From positions 372,001-436,000 of the forward strand of contig JBAJFG010000348.1 of NCBI GenBank assembly GCA_037903475.1: 64,000 nucleotides of DNA, written 5' to 3'. Below, in pieces: positions 58,495 to 64,000 of the stretch; position 1 is the stretch's first letter, and each line of letters opens with the position of its first letter. Below the pieces are notes generated by a model. It was given only the letters and a program-made list of their open reading frames with translations, made no database searches and had not been told where the DNA came from. The position numbers and the translations under genes were made by a program. The stretch comes from Ancylostoma caninum. Lineage: Eukaryota > Nematoda > Chromadorea > Rhabditida > Ancylostomatidae.

Positions 58495-60366
58495 ATGCGA
58501 GGCTTCAAGGCGTTCCTCATTGTCACGAAGGTGAGTACGAACTCGTTCTTAGCCTTTGATCATTGGTGTTAGCACTAATTGTTTTAGCGCACTTTAAATG
58601 CTAAAATTTCAAGGAATTAAAGTTCAGAGTCCTCTTTGCAATTCATCAACGCGATGATAATTTATCCATTTATTTGAATGCACTTGAAGGTGCTCCAAAA
58701 AAGGAAAGAAAACTACAGCAGGAACAGCAAATGAGTACTACCCTTCTCGTGCTGACTAAACAGATACATAGCTCTATTGTGGCGCTCGTGATGACCCCTC
58801 CGGTCCTTTTGTAGGAAAATTGTCTTAAACTTTGCTTTTCTCCTTCTCATACAATCATATTGAATAGGATAATATTGACTGTTCCGTTGCTACTGGTCCA
58901 TAAGTATTGTCAGATTGACAACCCAAGGAGTTTCACAAGAAAAAATAGCCAGGGTCGAGAATATGAATTTTATAGCATGCGGTAACCCTTGAGCCTCACG
59001 ATTGTTATTGAGTTAAACTGATAGTGACGGCTCTATTTCCATCACCTGTTATCTGGAATTTGACAAACGTGTGTGCTCCTACTTTCTTGAAAATGAAACT
59101 GTTGATGACTCCGTCGCGAAACGATCGGTAAAAACAAACGTGGATTAGATCCGATAAAAGACGGAAGGAAAAAACTATAAATACATCTACGTGTTACACA
59201 TCGGTTGTACTACCGCTTCTTCGAAAAGTCCTTGGTAGCTGTGTAATAGTGAGAGAAGTCACCTGGTACGTTTACTACAAGAACTCCTTGCAAAGTACTG
59301 CTGGATGACGGAACCAAAGCACAGGTGATGGATGAGAACAGTAGCGATCGCTAACGAAAAATTTTTTTTTGGGTAAGGGGGGGTCGGGTCTCTAGGGAGC
59401 TCTGGTTTCCATAGGAAATGAACCCAAATTGCGGTGATTCAAAAAAAATTTCAAAAAGTTAATCTTGTTCCAAAATAATTGATAGCACATATTCAAACGG
59501 GATCGATAGGAACAAAGATTTGAAAATGAATTTAATTCACCTAAAATAATTAATTAATTTAACTAGTTAAGTTTTTCTGTTTGTTGTTTTTTCATGTGTA
59601 CATTCTTGCAGTGCATTCAAAAAATAAATGAAATAAAAGTGAGACATATGTATTCGCAAATTTAGTGACATTCAGTATTTTTTATACGTATTTTAACATT
59701 TCACCAATTTCAGTCGCTTGACCTGGCGTTTATGTTTTCTGTTTTGCTACTCGTCTACATCATCGATTCCGTTGCTTTCTATCCTTTTCTCTTCTTTGCC
59801 TTCATTGAACTCCTCACACTTCTCGTTTCGGTGCTTCACGCTAGGCGGCCTAGCCTTGGTGAGTGAGCGTTTTCAGCACAAGATTTCACGTAGCACAGGC
59901 ATATAAGGCCGTTTTCACATGCAGCCCTTGATAAAGTGGTTTTTCACAGGTGTCCTATTGATTTACATCTCTTTGGAAATTGGCAAAGCCCTAGCGGCTA
60001 TTACTCTGGGATTGGTGACCGTGTTGTATGATCATGACAAGGATTGTGCTGTGTAAGTGAAATGATCTGAAAACTGAAAATGAAAAATTTGAAGGGAAAA
60101 AACTTGACAAAATTGTGCCAAAGTAGACGCTTCAACAATAATACAGCTTCAAGAATACAGCTGTTCAATCTATGTATTTCAGAACAAAATGCAAGACGTT
60201 CAATTTTTCACCTGTCGAACGATTCCGCTTCTTCTGGTTTCTCATCTCGAAGGCGGCATTCAGCATGTTCCTGTGTCTGGTGGCAATGGCGGTGGGTACA
60301 GTTTTCCTGGATCTACTGAGAGTCAAATTAAAAAGATGGATCTGGTACATGGGATCTGGTAAATGA
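58495..60366 (+). CDS. small protein with four likely membrane segments
   Basis: I do not recognise the family. Exons: 58495-58530, 59714-59858, 59950-60052, 60183-60366; phases agree and give 155 residues. Predicted membrane segments by eye: MFSVLLLVYIIDSVAFYPFL (about 18-38), FIELLTLLVSVL (about 42-54), GVLLIYISLEIGKALAAITL with LGLVTVL (about 61-84), and WFLISKAAFSMFLCLVAMAV (about 114-137). A short loop DHDKDCAVTKCKTF holds two cysteines, and the C-terminus is basic (RVKLKRWIWYMGSGK). The ATG at 58495 is preceded in frame by ECRKKEEE back to an acceptor (GATGTTTAG, ending about 58471), so the first exon may be an internal exon of a longer protein. An AATAAA at 61109 is a possible 3' end signal. 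Confidence 0.75.
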
Positions 60367-60611
60367 GGGCTGTCACGCTTTGGAAAATTAACATCTTTCT
60401 ATGTGGAAGTTCATTCGTACAGTAGTTTTCCTATGTAGTTTTCGGTTTACAGGACGTTGTATGTTTTGATCACAGGAGAAAAGGGAGACTAATAACTAAG
60501 AGCACCATCCCACCTCAGCATGAATTCTGATATTCTTCAATATAAAAGATGTCCAATAGTTGCTAATGAAAATAGCATACGTGATTCTGTGTAAGAATAC
60601 CAAGAAACCCA

Positions 60612-60867
60612 TTTTCGAGCAACAATTCCTATGGAGTTTGTGGGCGGAGCTGGAGGTGGGGCTAAGGGAAATGGATGGGGTTTCTGAATAAGGCACTCCG
60701 GGGAGCTGAGGGCGGTGGGTATTCGTTGTGAAAGTTCTTTGTCACCCCCCTCCCCCTCCTCAAAAGGCGCTCTCCATGTATGACCAGCAGGAGAGCGCAA
60801 GGTGATGAGACACTGAGGTCTCATCTTTGCTCCGCCCACAAACTCCCCAAAAGTTGGCACTCGAAAA
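60612..60867. mobile_element. MITE with GGAGTTTGTGGGCGGAGC ends
   Basis: TTTTCGAG starts the left end and CTCGAAAA closes the right. GGAGTTTGTGGGCGGAGC at 60633-60650 is mirrored perfectly at 60829-60846. The ends are about 39 bases with some mismatch between. The interior is G- and C-rich with 'ccctccccctcctc'. No target duplication is clear. A related 'tgctccgcccactcc' fragment lies at about 51220. Confidence 0.7.
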
Positions 60868-60869
60868 GG

Positions 60870-63800
60870 TGTTATTTGCCAGTTTTGCACAGAACCACAC
60901 GTACATTATGATTGCGAACTCCCGTGATTCTTTTAATTATAAATCTCAGAAACGAAGTGGGACGGTGCCGGTAGGAGATAGTGACGAGGGAATGAGAATC
61001 TCTGAAGGTAATTGATTTCCATCACTACCCTGTTCCCATCAGGAAGTTGTTGACTTTAACCGTAACATAATGATTGATCTGAACATAATGATTGCAATCT
61101 GTGTCTGCAAATAAACATATTGAAAATTTTTAAAGGAAGTTACTGACCAGCTTAATGTTTTGTGTTCAGAACTATGTAGGAGACATTATGTGCTTTCATT
61201 TCAGCACTCTCCGCAATTGCACGACTACAATTCGGACGATGACACTGTTCCGCTAAGCTTCTAGATTTTTACTAACTATTATAGGTTTTCGAATGCTGTT
61301 AGTGAGCTTAGAAAAAAATGACAGGTGCTAAGTTTTCCTCCGGAATTCTCGTTTTTCTTTACCTTGTATTTGTTTATTTACAACGAATGACTCATGGAAA
61401 ACACTGTAACATAATCATGATAGAACTCAAGAATCGTCTGTACACATATTGTCGGGTATTAAGATTGTAATTAATTTTATTCCTGTGAATATACTCCGTA
61501 AACTAAGCTTTCATATAACATTACATAATATCATATTCTAGAAAATAAAGCATTGTTTTAGTTTTAGATTCAAACTCAGTCCTTTATGGAGAATAAAAGT
61601 TAAAGCATTCAAAGGCCCAATGTACTACACCTAACAGTGCCGGTTAATCAGCTTTCCATCACTGAATGCCGTCAATTTGATCTGCCGCTGCACACCACCT
61701 GAGCAGCACGGCAGACCAGCTGGGCGTTGTCGGATGTTCCCGGCATTCTGTGTGATCGCTGTCCAGAAGTTCGTTTTGCTTTCTATTACTCGAAGGGCAA
61801 AGTATTGAGGAAACTAGCAAAAAAAGTAAAAACGACAAGAAAAAATCGATAAGATTTGTGATTGTAGGAAAGGGCAGACAAAGAATGTGGGAAATTATGG
61901 GTGATTGAAAAAGTAAGAAAATGTGAAGTAATTCAAAGAAGTGAAATTAAACGGTGTGGACAAAGCACAAAGAGACCTCTGAAGGTATGAACAAAAAACC
62001 GAATTTTTTACACATTTGAATATCGGCAATGTGAACAAATAGCCTCTAGACGTGAGATTAACGAAAATGTGGAACGGTCATGAGGATGTGGAATGCGTAG
62101 ATTTCTCGCCTGGTTGAGAAGATGCTCTGCAATTGCACAAAATTCTGAAATTCCGGAGTTGTGGTTTTACACGTATTGGTAAGATCCTTGCATTCATAAA
62201 AAAATGAGTTCTGAAGCAAACCGATCGCGGCATATTCTGGACGACGTTCGCAATCCAGGGAAATTTGAAAAAAAGAGGGAATTAAGAAAGGCAAAGTCCG
62301 GTTGTTCAAGCGAAAACTTGGAGAGTAGGAACGGATTTTCAAGGTCATGTAATTTCTTCTTTCGTTTCTGCTTAGCTCACCAGCTCACCCCTATTAACTT
62401 TCCTTAGCCCCTCAAATCCTAGAACCTCAAGTGCCACCCCTAAAATAACAAGCTCTCCTTATCTACGAATGATTTCTCCACAAATTTTCCTAGAAGAATT
62501 TTCAAAACATGGAAAATTGGAGGGAGCCCTTGTGCAAACGAAGATGTGGCCAGCATAGGAAAATGAAAGCACCGGGGTCATCTAGGGAAAGATAGCTACA
62601 GCACCCTGCTTCCCTTCGAGTTGTGGGTAGCAACTCGAGAGAATTCAGTAGATCTTTGACAAAAAAAATAGGATGAAAATGGGGAAAATGTAGGTAGCCA
62701 GGAGTATGATTGAAGCGACATTTTTCGAGACTCCTTTTTCCATAAAAAATCAACGTTTCTTAAGAGGCTTTTCATGAAAATAACCCTCTTTTTCAATAGG
62801 TGCAGGTGCTCTTGGGAATCGTATCCACATTTGCTATCGCATGTTCTAGAACTTTGGGAAATGTTGAAATGCAGCATAGTGACTTTTTAATTTATAATTC
62901 AATTTTAAAATTTTTATTAAGCTGTTGAAATAGGGCAGTACCATCCTCACTGACGGAGAAGAAAGAGCTCAACGACTAGGGATCACTGGCAGCCGTCGAG
63001 GAAAAGGAGGTCCGATTGACAAAATTCTTCACAAATGTAGTCTGCTCGTTTCGCTGCAAAAAAAAAAACAGTGGAAATACCTCTCAGTGGTTTTGGAGAG
63101 GAATCACGATGGTTGAATGGCCCACATTGAAGTCTACAGCCAGCACTCTCTCTGTCAGGTTTTAGGTCTCTTCCACGGCTGCCCAAAGCTCCTGTGCTCG
63201 AAATTTGGTGAATGACCGCTTTTTTCTTTATCTGTAAAGCTCGGATCTTATGAATATAAATGATCTTTCAACATGCCTTTGCTGATTGTTCCTTCGCCAA
63301 CGGTCTTGGTGAGACCACGAAATGACTGTGCTGCGTTCCATCCTCTCCCAGACTGATATCGCATGTGATGGCTAGTGTGGATAGAATTTTTTTATTGCAT
63401 TTTCAATGAAATATAAAAAAGGAATGTCTCTATAAAGAAAAACCACTCGAAAACCGCTAATTTTCAACGAGAGAAATATTACGAGAAAGCATCATTAATT
63501 GAACACTAATCTAATAAAATTTGCTGTTTTAGATCACTTATGAAAATACTGTGAGGCAGTGGGTCAGTGTTCGCTACATCAAAGGAAGATAGGCAGATCC
63601 ACCTTCGGGACAAAGTGTTTGGGTTGCAAAAGGGGGGACAGGCTCTCATGGTAGATTTCCATATAAAATTTTGGAACGATGAAGAAATCCTTGGATAAAC
63701 AAAGGGGAGGCGATGAACGCAAGAAACGGAACAAAACATTTAAAAAATTCAAAAATCATTTAAAAAATCAAAACCAAAAGAAATTTCAAAAATCATTTGA

Positions 63801-64000
63801 AAGAAAACAAAAAAACATTTTGTGTCTCTTGTCCAATGAGTAGATTTCTGTATGTTTTACTCGATGTTCCTCGATTAAGTCGTGTCATGTCATCGTCTTT
63901 TTCACGTCTATCTTAAAGGCAGCAGGAGCTGAAATTCTCGACTCTGAGCTGAGCTGCGGGTGGTGATGTACAGACTCAGCACATCATAAATGTGAAACGA
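60870..64000. other. terminal intergenic region, nothing confident
   Basis: No gene can be supported. A short coding-like frame MSSEANRSRHILDDVRNPGK occurs at 62204-62340 on the plus strand but lacks an acceptor. A 35-base hairpin (TCTGCCGCTGC...GCAGCACGGCAGA) lies at 61680-61714. On the minus strand near 63186-62976 two adjacent frames would join only through a 27-base gap, too short for an intron. Confidence 0.3.
61680..61714. repeat. GC-rich hairpin
   Basis: TCTGCCGCTGC, an eleven-base loop, then GCAGCACGGCAGA. The stem resembles the ends of the element at 41070-41290 and may be a collapsed remnant of that family. Confidence 0.45.

Noticed and set aside
62976..63186. Two-exon minus-strand gene (GRDLKPDRESAGCRLQ... 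joined to ...CEEFCQSDLLFLDGCQ)
   Set aside because: The implied intron would be only about 27 bases, mostly a T-run, which is too short to be spliced.

Overview
The window reads as the nuclear genome of a nematode. The genes have many short introns with TTTTCAG-type 3' splice sites, and several start codons sit only a few bases downstream of a splice acceptor, as expected for spliced-leader trans-splicing. The recognisable proteins look closest to clade V (strongylid or hookworm-like) worms. Much of the sequence is AT-rich and packed with non-autonomous DNA transposons. The species call is inference; no search was run.

Layout. 0.4-1.6 kb: a long inverted repeat whose arms carry tRNA-like sequence. 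1.6-2.2 kb: an unassigned open frame with a C-x11-C-x3-C pattern like nematode insulin B chains. 2.9-8.3 kb (minus): a complete beta-integrin gene (PAT-3 type), resolved here into 21 coding exons, 812 codons. 8.3-11.7 kb: no confident gene, one eroded transposon copy. 11.7-11.9 kb (minus): a possible 55-codon single-pass membrane protein. 12.3-16.8 kb (minus): a CWC25-type splicing factor, 11 exons, 637 codons, with a large RS domain. 19.7-23.1 kb (plus): a TMEM165/GDT1 Golgi cation transporter, 7 exons, 300 codons, with one GC-AG intron. 25.7-27.8 kb: a decayed mariner-like element abutting a 1.56-kb foldback element. 30.5-33.4 kb (plus): an unrecognised 124-codon three-exon gene, with two further mutually similar terminal-exon candidates at 35.0 and 35.6 kb. 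34-42 kb: a transposon-rich stretch (hAT-like, Tourist-like, TTAA-type and other terminal-inverted-repeat elements, one tRNA-derived unit). 42-50 kb: candidate exons of unidentified genes on both strands, apparently interleaved. 50-58 kb: little that can be supported. 58.5-60.4 kb (plus): a four-exon gene for a small protein with four likely membrane segments. 60.4-64 kb: one more small element and no confident gene.

The three recognised genes have unrelated jobs (cell-matrix adhesion, spliceosome activation, Golgi Mn/Ca homeostasis). Exon borders were worked out by hand from splice signals, conserved motifs and reading-frame arithmetic; every intron phase in the integrin, CWC25, TMEM165 and four-segment membrane protein models closes correctly. 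Positions may still be off by a base or two in places.
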